A DNA stretch of 64,000 nucleotides from Burkholderia sp. 8Y (GTDB taxonomy: Bacteria; Pseudomonadota; Gammaproteobacteria; Burkholderiales; Burkholderiaceae): the NCBI RefSeq assembly GCF_902506145.1, contig NZ_LR733519.1, positions 310,001 to 374,000 on the forward strand, written 5' to 3'. Both the position numbers and the translations under genes were made by a program. Under the pieces are notes generated by a model. The model was not told the origin of the DNA. It was given only the letters and a program-made list of their open reading frames with translations, and ran no database searches. Of the stretch, positions 35,349-44,600 are shown one piece after another (the stretch's first letter is position 1; each line of letters opens with the position of its first letter).

Positions 35349-36230
35349 TCAGGCCCAGTGCGCTGGAATCCAGACGGCGCCTACCCAGTGACCCGGAACC
35401 CAAACGGCGGGGCGAGGAACGGGGGCGACGTACACCACTGGCGCCGGCGGCGGGGGCGGTGCCACCACGACGGTGGTCGGAGGCGGGGGCGGTGCGACCA
35501 CGATCGTCGAGGAGGGCGGCGGCACGGCCACGACTGTGGTTCCCGCAGTGACGGTGGCGCCCGCCACGACCGTCGTGCTGTGGGTGCCCGTGGTGGCCGT
35601 TGCGCTGCCTGACGTGACGACGACGCCCGGTGCGACGCTGGTCGCGCTGCCTGCATGAGTGACCGTGCTGCCGTTCGCGGTGTCGATGGTTCCCGAGCGG
35701 TTGCACGTATAGCCGGCGCAACTCGTGGATGCATTATGCGTGGATGTATTGCCGTTTGGTCCGGTCACCGAGCCCGAGGACGAGTACTGGCCGGGTGCGT
35801 TGCGCGTGACAGTATTCGCCGTCGTTGCGGTCTTGCCGCTGGGGCCAGTCATGTCGCCCGTGTGCGAGCAGGAGCCGCCCGCGCACGATGTGTCGCCTGC
35901 ATGCTGCACCGAACGTCCGTAGGGGCCGTAAGCCGTGCCCGAATTCGAAAACTGGCCGGGGGCCGTGCGGGTGACCGTGCCGGAGTTCGTCGCGACGCCG
36001 CCCCACGGGTTCATCACGCCGCCCGCATGCGAGCAGCTTCCGCCGCCGCAAGAGCCCACATGCGCGCCGCTGTATGCACCGCGGCCGGTGTATGCGGTGC
36101 CGCCGCGCGCCCAGCCCGCGAAAGCCGAGCCGCTCGACAGTGCGAGCGCCGTGGTCGCGACGGCAACCAGCAGTCGGCGCAAGGCTGCCTTCGATGAGAA
36201 TGAGCTGGCGAGATTCGATCTGTCGTTCAC
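35349..36230 (-). CDS. Secreted Cys-repeat protein with C-terminal YXWGXW-like motif
   Basis: 293 residues from a GTG with GAGGAG 7 nt upstream. A signal peptide (LLVAVATTALALSSGSAFA) is followed by about three imperfect repeats of 40-50 residues. They begin CGGGSCSHAG, CAGGSCSHTG and CAGYTCNRSG; the first two continue through a TVTR.APGQ(F/Y)S stretch. A Val/Thr-rich and then poly-Pro region (PPPSSTIVVAPPPPPTT) leads to the tail PAVWVPGHWVGAVWIPAHWA, a YXWGXW-type Trp repeat. The layout suggests an envelope or surface protein. The function is unknown. Confidence 0.78.
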   Translation of the reverse strand: MNDRSNLASSFSSKAALRRLLVAVATTALALSSGSAFAGWARGGTAYTGRGAYSGAHVGSCGGGSCSHAGGVMNPWGGVATNSGTVTRTAPGQFSNSGTAYGPYGRSVQHAGDTSCAGGSCSHTGDMTGPSGKTATTANTVTRNAPGQYSSSGSVTGPNGNTSTHNASTSCAGYTCNRSGTIDTANGSTVTHAGSATSVAPGVVVTSGSATATTGTHSTTVVAGATVTAGTTVVAVPPPSSTIVVAPPPPPTTVVVAPPPPPAPVVYVAPVPRPAVWVPGHWVGAVWIPAHWA

Positions 36231-36883
36231 GTTGATTCTCCTCGATGAGCGAGCCACTTGACGTTGCGTGTGGCGACGGACTGACTATAGGAGAAGCCCG
36301 CTGCTAAGTCCCGTGCAGACTTATTTCATGGGATGTCGTGAAAGGCTGATTCGACATTTCCTATCTGTCCGACGAATCGCATAACGATGCTCGACAGTGG
36401 TTGGCTTCGTCGATGCGTTCCGATCACCGCGACGCCAGGTGGAGGCGACGCGAACAATGGTTCGATGGCGGTGCTCGATTGCCGCTCGCTTTCTCAGTGC
36501 AAGAGCACGACGACTGTGAGTACCGCGACAACCGCATGGATCGTCGCCACACGCGCTTTGCGCACCGAAAGTCGCATCACTTCGAGCATGGGCGCGGCGA
36601 TGCCTGAAAGAGGCTTTGTATCGAGGGTTCTTAGTCGAAGGCTCAGGTTTGCCCGAGAGCCAGAGGTATGCGTGTCTTCTCTGCTGCAAGTGATAGCGGC
36701 GATGAGGGCCGCCGTGGTCTTCAGTGAGGAATTGTCGGCGAAGGCATCGAGTTATCTGTCGATGGCCGCGTATGCGACGGCTTCGTGATTCGTTCGCGAT
36801 CTTGCAAGGCGGCATGCCCTGCGCGTCCTCGTTCTGGCTTGGTTGATTAACAAGAAATCATCGCGCGTCATCCGTACGCGCTG
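36231..36883. other. 653-bp region without a convincing gene; possible degraded ORF
   Basis: The left end holds the promoter of the secreted repeat protein. On the minus strand one frame (open 36494-36751) reads protein-like, with a hydrophobic stretch ARVATIHAVVAVLTVVVLLH ending at a TGA. The same frame continues plausibly on both sides of stops at 36754 and 36496. This could be a decayed membrane-protein gene. I cannot assign a family, and a chance open frame is possible. Confidence 0.3.
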
Positions 36884-37321
36884 TCAAGGCGTGTCGTAGG
36901 TGGGCGGCTGTGGATTGTGGGCCGGGTTCGTGTCGAATTTGCTGATGTCGATGATCGCATCACTAACACGCGCTTTGAGCTGAACGAGATCGGCTTCTAG
37001 CGCATCGGCTAGAGCTTTGTCGTAGACCTCGGCGCCATGTACATAGATTGTGAAGGCCTGAAGGTACTTCGCTTCCTTGGCTGGATTCTCGATAGTCTCG
37101 CGCGTCCAGCGATATAGCGGATAGTGCTGCGTGCCTTCGCGTTCGGCTTCGGCTACGTAGTCGGCGAAGGCATCGAACTGACATTTGATTGTGGCGTCGT
37201 GCTTCCTTAGCAGTGCATCGAGCGATGACAGCCCAGCGTTCTGCGGTTCTTTGCGCGCCATCTCGGCGTACTGCGGACTGAGTCGAATACGCACTTGATA
37301 CTGCCATCTGTCGTCGTTCAT
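36884..37321 (-). CDS. Hypothetical protein (145 aa)
   Basis: The protein starts MNDDRWQYQVRIRLSPQYAEMARKE, with GGAG upstream of the ATG at 37321; the frame extends further upstream only through a low-complexity GCATGC-rich stretch. It is soluble, mixed alpha/beta in composition, with a single Cys and a Pro-rich tail NPAHNPQPPTYDTP. I recognise no domain. It is monocistronic by position. Confidence 0.65.
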   Translation of the reverse strand: MNDDRWQYQVRIRLSPQYAEMARKEPQNAGLSSLDALLRKHDATIKCQFDAFADYVAEAEREGTQHYPLYRWTRETIENPAKEAKYLQAFTIYVHGAEVYDKALADALEADLVQLKARVSDAIIDISKFDTNPAHNPQPPTYDTP

Positions 37322-37433
37322 GGTGTGCTCCGCTCGAACCGAAAGTAGACTATACGCCTCGATGCGCACGCTATTGTGACTTCGCGAGGTGAGCGACGCG
37401 CCTCTGGAAGAAGCGTGAGCGCATCTGGCATGC

Positions 37434-37482
37434 AAGCGACCGGCATGCGGCATGCCGCATGCAATCAACGGGCATGCCGCAT
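37434..37482. repeat. GCATGC-rich short repeat cluster
   Basis: Within 49 bp the hexamer GCATGC or the near form GCATGCGGCATGCCGCATGC recurs: GGCATGCGGCATGCCGCATGC, a short spacer, then GGGCATGCCGCATGC. The units are themselves palindromic, so single strands could fold several ways. It sits between AlkA and the hypothetical gene, both on the minus strand. Confidence 0.6.
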
Positions 37483-37488
37483 GCAGAA

Positions 37489-38412
37489 TCATCCGCCCTT
37501 GGCGCGTCCGGCTTGCATGGCGACACCGTTCCAGAGATGCATCGCGGCGTAAGCCCGCCACGGCCGCCAGCGATCCGCATACGCTCGCTGTTGAACAGGC
37601 GTGGTCAGCGACGGATCATGCCGTGCGATAGCCTGCATGAGCACGAGATCGGCGTCCGGCCAGGCGTCGGGATCGCGTAGGGCCCGCATGGCGACATAGC
37701 CGACGGTCCATGGTCCGATGCCCGGCATGGCGAGCAGATCGCGTTTCAGGCGCTCGCGATCGATGCCCGGCGTGTCGATCGGTAGCGCGCCTGACGCTAC
37801 GTCGTGCGCAAACCGCTGCACGGTCTCGACGCGCTTCCCCGGCATGCCGATCTGTTGAAGATCGGCGGCGGCCAGCTCCGCTGGCGTCGGGAATCGCCAT
37901 GACGTAGCTTCGTGTAGATGCCCGTCGATGCGCCGCCCGGCACGCTGGACGATGCGCGCCATGATCGTCGATGCGCCTTTCACGCTCACCTGTTGCCCGA
38001 CGATCGTTCGCACGACGAGTTCGAAGCCGGACCACGCGCCCGGCACGCGTAAGCCCGGCGCAGCCTCGACGAGCGGCCCAAGTAGCGGATCACGCACCAG
38101 GCATCGACCGATGGCTCGCGGATCGGCGCCGGTGTCGAACATGCGTGATAGCGGCTCCGCGAGTTCATCAGCGTGGCGACCGACGTCGCCTTCCACCGTC
38201 ACGATCAGACGATGCTTGCACTCGTGTGGCCTGACCTCGACTGTGCCGTCCTCGCCGCGCCATTCGATCGCGCGACGGTATATGCCGCCCTCGACCGTCT
38301 CGACGCCCGCCGACGCCCGTCCGCTTATGAAGGCGCACAGCCGCGACCAGTCGAAGGGGCGTGTGAAGGGCAGTTCGATCACGGTCGCAGCGACGCGTTT
38401 GGTGGAATGCAT
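37489..38412 (-). CDS. alkA: DNA-3-methyladenine glycosylase II
   Basis: 307 residues. The N-terminal AlkA domain starts ELPFTRPFDWSRLCAFISGR and runs to about 110. The helix-hairpin-helix GPD region follows: IVGQQVSVKGASTIMARIV, LLAMPGIGPWTVGYVAMRAL (hairpin) and DAWPDADLVL with the catalytic Asp of the GPD loop, then RWRPWRAYAAMHLW. It excises alkylated purines from DNA. The ATG at 38412 gives the family N-terminus; upstream in-frame ATGs (for example 38451) would add unrelated residues. There is no Ada domain, and ada is not adjacent. Confidence 0.92.
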   Translation of the reverse strand: MHSTKRVAATVIELPFTRPFDWSRLCAFISGRASAGVETVEGGIYRRAIEWRGEDGTVEVRPHECKHRLIVTVEGDVGRHADELAEPLSRMFDTGADPRAIGRCLVRDPLLGPLVEAAPGLRVPGAWSGFELVVRTIVGQQVSVKGASTIMARIVQRAGRRIDGHLHEATSWRFPTPAELAAADLQQIGMPGKRVETVQRFAHDVASGALPIDTPGIDRERLKRDLLAMPGIGPWTVGYVAMRALRDPDAWPDADLVLMQAIARHDPSLTTPVQQRAYADRWRPWRAYAAMHLWNGVAMQAGRAKGG

Positions 38413-38701
38413 GCTGAGTGCCGAATGAAGAATGCAATGCTGTTGCGGCATGACTGCGTTCATCCTTCGCCGGCTGTCGAGGTCGACAAGGCGTTCCCGA
38501 CGACATCGAAAAAAACACGACCCTGCGGTCATCACACCGATGAGAACGCCGTCGCGAGATCGCCTGTTCTATGGGCGCATACCACGGCGAAAGCGGCCAG
38601 CGGAGAACCTCGACCGACCGCGTACACGCGTAGCCCGCCGACTTTCCTCTGCGTGTACGGGCAACACTTCCGCTTGCAGTGAAGCCCGCAACCTGCATTC
38701 A

Positions 38702-39445
38702 TTATGCGTCTTTGGCGCCGCGCTTTGCCGGCACTGCGGGCTTGACCGTCGCTAGGGTACGCTCCGCCAGCACCGCATCCCGCTTGCCCAACAGATGCCG
38801 ACGCAGGATGGCGGCCATGCGCGGACCATCTCGCGTTTCCAGTGCCGCGATCATTTCCTCGTGTTCGCGAATGGCGCTGTCCCACTTGGGCGTCTGAAAG
38901 TTGGAACGAAACCGCAGCGCCTGCAAACGACGGTTGATCGACACGTAGGTTTGCCGCAAAGCGGAATTGCGCGCGGCCTCGTTGATCTTGTCGTGAATCG
39001 CACGGTTGCGTGCGTAGTACCCGGACAGATCATTCTGCGCGCGGCATCCGACCATCTCTTCATGCAATGCCTTGATGTCCGCGATCTCGGCAGCGGTGAT
39101 GCGCTCGCACGCGAGCTCACCGGAGAACGCTTCCAGCCCGCTCATCAGTTCGAACATCTCGCGGATTTCGAGGTCGCTGATCTGCGCCACTGATGCGCCT
39201 CTGTTTGGCGCTATCTCGATCAGCCCTTCCGCAGCCAATACCTTCAATGCTTCACGCAAGGGCGTGCGCGAGATTCCCAGCGTCTCACAGAGCTTGCGCT
39301 CGTTCAGCTTGACCCCCGGCGCCAGCAAACCCTCGACGATGAAGCTGCGCAGATTGTCGACCACGGTGTCATGCAGGCGAAGCCGTTCCAGCTTCGGCAG
39401 CAGGGAGGACGACAAACGCGCCTCCGGTATGTCCATATTTTGCAT
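38702..39445 (-). CDS. GntR-family regulator (FCD subgroup)
   Basis: 247 residues. Winged helix at about 20-85: LHDTVVDNLRSFIVEGLLAPGVKLNERKL and LGISRTPLREALKVLAAEGLIE. The all-helical FCD domain follows, with the metal/ligand His and Asp set spread over EMFELMSGLEAF, NRAIHDKIN and RSAIREHEEM-like segments (here DSAIREHEEMI). GAGG lies 6 nt before the ATG. It is divergent from the aminotransferase-led cluster, and an imperfect copy of the intergenic palindrome overlaps its own start codon. I infer that it represses the cluster and itself; FCD ligands are usually small organic acids. Confidence 0.92.
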   Translation of the reverse strand: MQNMDIPEARLSSSLLPKLERLRLHDTVVDNLRSFIVEGLLAPGVKLNERKLCETLGISRTPLREALKVLAAEGLIEIAPNRGASVAQISDLEIREMFELMSGLEAFSGELACERITAAEIADIKALHEEMVGCRAQNDLSGYYARNRAIHDKINEAARNSALRQTYVSINRRLQALRFRSNFQTPKWDSAIREHEEMIAALETRDGPRMAAILRRHLLGKRDAVLAERTLATVKPAVPAKRGAKDA

Positions 39446-39450
39446 TCAAT
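39437..39450. promoter_or_regulatory. Imperfect operator copy over the GntR start codon
   Basis: ATTTTGCATTCAAT matches the left part of the ATTTTGCATGCAAAAT palindrome and overlaps the GntR ATG (39445-39443), well placed for autoregulation. Confidence 0.4.
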
Positions 39451-39570
39451 ACCTCGAAATCCGTTTTCGGCAATTCTAGCCCACCGACAGCGGAAAAAAC
39501 CGCCAGCGGGTTATCCCTAGGCCATTCGGCCTGATAAATCCTTTGCCGGCGCAACTCACTGCGTTAGAGT

Positions 39571-39586
39571 ATTTTGCATGCAAAAT
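39571..39586. promoter_or_regulatory. 16-bp perfect palindrome ATTTTGCATGCAAAAT
   Basis: Exact self-complementary 16-mer, 24 bp before the aminotransferase ATG and 126 bp from the GntR start. It is the strongest dyad in this divergent promoter region, and I take it as the primary GntR operator. Shorter TGCATGCA cores occur at 46350, 50742, 51776, 53203 and 55891. Confidence 0.6.
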
Positions 39587-39609
39587 TCAATTTCTAAGGA
39601 TGCGCACCC

Positions 39610-40830
39610 ATGCTGAAGCTCGACTTCCATCCCGCTGGCCGTCACTTTTTGCAGATTCCGGGGCCCAGCCCCGTTCCCGATCGCATCCTGCGTGCAATGA
39701 GCTACCCGACAATCGACCATCGGGGTCCGGAGTTCGGCGCGCTCGGGCTGAAGGTGCTCGACGGCATCAAGCGGATCTTCAAGACGACGCAGCCGGTGGT
39801 GATCTATCCAGCGTCGGGAACGGGTGCGTGGGAAGCGGCGCTGTGCAATACGCTCAGTCCGGGCGACGCTGTCCTCATGTACGAGACCGGCCACTTCGCG
39901 AGCCTCTGGAAAAAGATGGCCGAGAACCTCGGCCTCAAGCCGGAGTTCCTGGGCTTGCCCGGTATCGAAGGCTGGCGTCGCGGCGTGCAGCCGGACATGA
40001 TCGAAAAGCGTCTGCGCGAAGACACGCAGCATGCGATCAAGGCGGTATGCGTCGTGCATAACGAGACATCGACCGGCGTGACATCCGACATCGCCGCGGT
40101 GCGCCGCGCGATCGACGCCGCCGGTCATCCCGCGCTGCTGCTCGTGGACACCATCTCGGGTCTCGCATCCGCCGATTACCGTCACGACGAATGGGGCGTG
40201 GATGTCACGGTTTCGGGCTCGCAGAAGGGCCTGATGCTGCCGCCCGGCATCAGCTTCAACGCGGTGTCGCCGAAGGCGATCGAGGCGTCGAAGGAGGCCA
40301 AGCTCCCGCGTGCGTTCTGGGACTGGAAAGAGATCATCGAGATGAACAAGCAGGGCTACTGGCCCTACACGCCGAATACGAATTTGCTATACGGCCTGCT
40401 CGAAGCACTCGACATGATTCTCGGGGAAGGGCTCGACAATGTATTCGCGCGCCATCAGCGACTTGCTGCCGCGTGCCGTTCAGCGGTTACGGCGTGGGGA
40501 CTCGAGATTCAGTGCGCCGATCCCGCCGTGTATTCGCCGGTGCTGACGGGCGTGATGATGCCGGAAGGCGTCGATGCCGATGCCGTTCGCAAGCTCATCT
40601 ACGAACACTTCGACATGTCGCTGGGCACGGGCCTCGGCAAGCTGAAGGGGCGCATGTTCCGCATCGGGCACCTGGGCGATTGCAACGATCTCACGCTAAT
40701 GGCCGCGCTCACGGGATGCGAGATGGGCCTGAAGCTCGCGGGAATCGCGCTGAAGGACAGCGGCGTCGCCGCTGCGATGGACTATCTGACGAGCCACGTC
40801 GCAAAGCCCGAGTTGAAGGTGGCCGCGTGA
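39610..40830 (+). CDS. Class V aminotransferase, serine/aspartate-glyoxylate type
   Basis: 406 residues, fold-type I PLP enzyme. IPGPSPVPDRILRAM opens the fold, ASGTGAWEAALCNTLSPGD contacts cofactor, HNETSTGVTSDIAAVRRAID is the AGAT/SGAT hallmark, LVDTISGLAS holds the PLP-binding Asp, and SGSQKGLMLPPG carries the Schiff-base Lys206. The pattern resembles serine-glyoxylate aminotransferases and, among characterised enzymes I remember, BhcA of the beta-hydroxyaspartate cycle. It would aminate glyoxylate to glycine. The next gene overlaps its stop (GTGA). AAGGA precedes the ATG. Confidence 0.88.
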   Translation: MLKLDFHPAGRHFLQIPGPSPVPDRILRAMSYPTIDHRGPEFGALGLKVLDGIKRIFKTTQPVVIYPASGTGAWEAALCNTLSPGDAVLMYETGHFASLWKKMAENLGLKPEFLGLPGIEGWRRGVQPDMIEKRLREDTQHAIKAVCVVHNETSTGVTSDIAAVRRAIDAAGHPALLLVDTISGLASADYRHDEWGVDVTVSGSQKGLMLPPGISFNAVSPKAIEASKEAKLPRAFWDWKEIIEMNKQGYWPYTPNTNLLYGLLEALDMILGEGLDNVFARHQRLAAACRSAVTAWGLEIQCADPAVYSPVLTGVMMPEGVDADAVRKLIYEHFDMSLGTGLGKLKGRMFRIGHLGDCNDLTLMAALTGCEMGLKLAGIALKDSGVAAAMDYLTSHVAKPELKVAA

Positions 40831-41618
40831 ACGCCGTATTCGACGCTGCCTCCGTCGCCCGGCTATTCCTTCAGGCGAAGGCGCACCGCGCGAAGCTCGA
40901 CACGTTGCCAGAAGGCGTGCGCCCTTCCAATGCAGATGAAGCCTACGCTGTGCAAGAAGCAACGTTGCACGTGCTTCGCGCCGATGCCGCCGATGCGGGC
41001 GATGCACACGCGATCGGCGGCTGGAAGGTCGGAGCAAAATCGGCGGACGGTCCGATTCAGGGCGCGCTCCTGCCGGCGTATGGCGTGCATCGTTCGGGCG
41101 CGCATCTCTCGATGCAGGCTTTCGGCAAGGTCGCCCTGGAACTCGAAGTGGCGTTCACGTTCAATCGCCCGTTCGACGCTGGCAGCGGTCCGTACGACGA
41201 CGCGGAAGTCTTAGCGGCTATCGGTTGCATACATTCGACAATCGAGGTTGTTGCGAGCCGCTTCGCCGCGTGGCCCGATGTCGACAAACTCTGGCAGCTC
41301 GCCGATTTGCAAAACCATGGCGCACTGGTTGTCGGTGAAGGCGTGCCGTACGACGATGCGTTCGCGTTTGTATCGCCGACGATGACGTTCACGTACGACG
41401 GCGCGTCCCTATTCGACGCAGCGCCCGCGAATCCCGCAGGCGACCCACGCCGGCTGCTGACGTGGACGATCAATCACGCGGTATCCCGTGGACTCTCAGT
41501 GGAGAAGGGCACGGTGATCACGGCGGGTTCTTATACCGGCATGGCGTTTCCGGACAAACCTGGCACGGCGATCGGCGCGATCGACGGCCTTCCGCCGGTT
41601 GTTCTGCATTTTGAATGA
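40827..41618 (+). CDS. 2-keto-4-pentenoate hydratase-like protein (FAH superfamily)
   Basis: 263 residues from a GTG overlapping the aminotransferase stop, with AAGG upstream. Hydratase marks are ATLHVLRADAADAG..IGGWKVGAKS, ALELEVAFTFNRP (metal-binding Glu pair ELE), and GSYTGMAFPDKPGTAIGAIDGLPPVVLHF at the end. The family hydrates 2-hydroxypenta-2,4-dienoates or decarboxylates 2-oxo acids; no meta-cleavage genes accompany it. In this cluster it may instead act on another unsaturated or 2-oxo dicarboxylate. Confidence 0.85.
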   Translation: MNAVFDAASVARLFLQAKAHRAKLDTLPEGVRPSNADEAYAVQEATLHVLRADAADAGDAHAIGGWKVGAKSADGPIQGALLPAYGVHRSGAHLSMQAFGKVALELEVAFTFNRPFDAGSGPYDDAEVLAAIGCIHSTIEVVASRFAAWPDVDKLWQLADLQNHGALVVGEGVPYDDAFAFVSPTMTFTYDGASLFDAAPANPAGDPRRLLTWTINHAVSRGLSVEKGTVITAGSYTGMAFPDKPGTAIGAIDGLPPVVLHFE

Positions 41619-41690
41619 AGCGTGCCGGGATTCCGCATCAGGCATTAAGCATTAAGCATTCAAAAGACCACGCCCTCACTGACCGCGACA

Positions 41691-44600
41691 ATGCTCAACT
41701 CAACTACCGACCGTCTAGTCAAGCCGATACATCTGATGCCGGCTTCGGCGCGGGCTCGGCTCGCCTCGGCGCCCACGCCTCTGCAGGAACGTTTGCAGCG
41801 TGAGTTGAAGGGCGATGTGCTATTCGACCGCGCATCCCGCGGGCGCTATGCGACGGATGCATCGATCTACCAGATCATGCCGCTTGGCGTCGTGGTGCCG
41901 AAAGACCAGGACGACCTTCGCCTGGCCTTGGACGTAGCGCGTGCGCAAGGCGCGAGTGTCCTGGCGCGCGGTGCGGGAACGAGCCAATGCGGACAGACGG
42001 TGGGCGAGGCACTTGTTATCGACACGACGAAATGGCTGAACAATATTGTTCATTTCGACAAAAACGCTTGCACGGTCACCGTCGAGCCGGGCGTCGTGCT
42101 CGATCATCTGAATGCGTGGCTTAAGCCACATGGCCTGTGGTTTCCTGTGGACGTTTCGACGAGCGCGCAATGCACGATAGGCGGCATGGCCGGCAACAAC
42201 TCGTGCGGCTCGCGTTCGATGGAATACGGCATCATGGTGCACAACGTCGAGGCGATCGATACGATCCTCGCCGACGGTCACGATGCGCATTTTGGCAAGC
42301 TGTCCACGATGCAACTCGATGCACGCATGCGCGATCTCGTCGATGGCGTGCGCGGCATTGCAATGCGCGAACGCGATGAACTGCGCGAGCGCATTCCGAA
42401 GGTATTGAGGCGCGTGGCCGGCTATAACCTTGATCTGTTCGATTGTCAGAGCCCGCTGTCCTTCAGTGACGGCGAGCCCAATCTCGCGAACCTGCTGGTC
42501 GGCTCGGAAGGCACCCTTGCGTTCAGCCGTCAGTTGACGCTCAAGCTGTCGCCGCTGCCAGCGCATAAGACGCTCGGCGTCGTGAACTTTCCGAGCTTCT
42601 ATGACGCGATGGACATGACGCAGCACATCGTCAAGCTCGGGCCGGTCGCCGTCGAACTTGTCGATCGCACGATGATCGACCTCGCGATGTCCAATCCGTC
42701 GTTTCGTCCGGTCATCGAGAAGGCTTTGGTGGGCGATCCCGAAGCGGTGTTGCTGGTCGAATTCGCGGGCGCGGACCGCGATACGCAGTTAATGAAGCTC
42801 GCGCAACTTGTCGAGTTGATGGGCGATCTGGGCTTGCCCGGTTCGGTCGTCCAAATGCCTGAAGCGGGCCCGCAAAAGGCGCTATGGGAAGTGCGCAAGG
42901 CCGGGCTCAACATCATGATGAGCATGAAGGGCGATGGCAAGCCGGTGTCGTTCATCGAGGATTGCGCGGTGCCGCTCGAGCATCTCGCGCAATACACGAG
43001 CCGTCTGACTGAAGTGTTCAGAAAGCACGGCACCGAGGGTACATGGTATGCGCATGCAAGCGTCGGTACGTTGCATGTGCGACCTATCCTCGACATGCGA
43101 CGCGACGGTGCGGTCAAAATGCGCGCCATCGCGGAAGAAGCTGCGGCTATGGTGTGCGAGTACAAGGGCGCTTATTCAGGCGAACACGGCGATGGTCTCT
43201 GCCGTGGCGAGTGGGTCGCATGGCAATACGGACCGCGCATCAACGAAGCATTCCGCGACATCAAGCGGCTCTTTGATCCGGACAACCGCATGAGCCCGGA
43301 CCGCATCGTTGCTCCGCCAAAGATGGACGATGCCGCGAATTTTCGCTTTCCGCCGTCGTATCGCGAACGGGCCATTGCCCCGCAACTCGACTGGTCCGCG
43401 TGGAATGTGACGCGTGATCCGATGACGGGTATGGAAGGCGTCGCTGGCTCGGGCACCGATCTCGCGGAAGGACTCGCGAAGGCGGTCGAGATGTGCAATA
43501 ACAATGGTCACTGCCGCAAATTCGATGCGGGAACCATGTGCCCGAGTTACCGCATCACGAAGGACGAGCAGCACGTGACACGAGGCCGCGCGAATACGCT
43601 GCGCCTGGCTCTCTCAGGCCAACTCGGCGACGAGGGAGAAGGACTCGCGAGTCAGGACGTCAAGGACGTCCTCGACCTCTGCGTATCCTGCAAGGGATGC
43701 AAGCGCGACTGTCCGACGGGCGTCGATATGGCGCGCATGAAAATCGAAGCGCGTGCGGCATGGACAGCGCGCCATGGTCTGCGCATGCGTGAACGATTGA
43801 TTGCGTTCCTGCCGCGCTATGCGCCATTTGCAAGCCGCATGCCGTCGCTTGGCAGCACCATCGAAACGAACATGCCTTGGGCGGCGCGTTGGCTGAAGAC
43901 GAAGCTCGGACTCGCGCCGCAACGTGCGTTTCCTCGCATCAGGAAGCCTTTTCTCAGTGAAGCGGCAAGCAAGCCGGTCCTGTCTGCGACGAAGGAAGTG
44001 CTGCTCTTTGTCGATACGTTCAACAACTACATCGAGCCGGAAAACGCCCGCGCCGCGCAGCGCGTTCTGCAAGCGGCCGGCTACACGGTACATGTGAACA
44101 CGAAGAAGAGCGAGCGACCGCTCTGCTGCGGCCGGACCTTTCTCGCGGCTGGGCTTGTTGCTGAAGCCAAGGCCGAAGCACGCCGAACGCTCGATGCGCT
44201 GATGCCCTACGTGGAGCGCGGTGTAGCGATAGTCGGTCTGGAGCCTTCCTGTCTGCTGTCTTTACGCGACGAATTCCTCGGCTACGGATATGGAGAAATC
44301 GCTAATAAGGTGTCCGAAGCATCATTTCTGTTTGAAGAGTTTCTGGTGCGCGAGCGTGCCGCGGGACGATTCGATCTCGCGCTGAAGCCGCTGGACAAGC
44401 CGCGGGCGTTGCTTCATGGCCATTGTCATCAAAAGGCGTTCGACGCCGTGCGACCTGTCGAAGCAGTGCTCGGATGGATCCCCGAGCTGCACGTCGCCAC
44501 CATCGAGTCGTCGTGCTGTGGCATGGCCGGAAACTTCGGCTACGAAGCGGAGCACTACGAGGCCTCGCAAGCCATGGCGGAGTTGTCGCTGATGCCGGCG

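Noticed and set aside
40191-40826. Long frame overlapping the aminotransferase gene upstream of the hydratase
   Set aside because: It is the out-of-frame shadow of the aminotransferase. The hydratase begins at the GTG 40827, with its own ribosome-binding site and family N-terminus.
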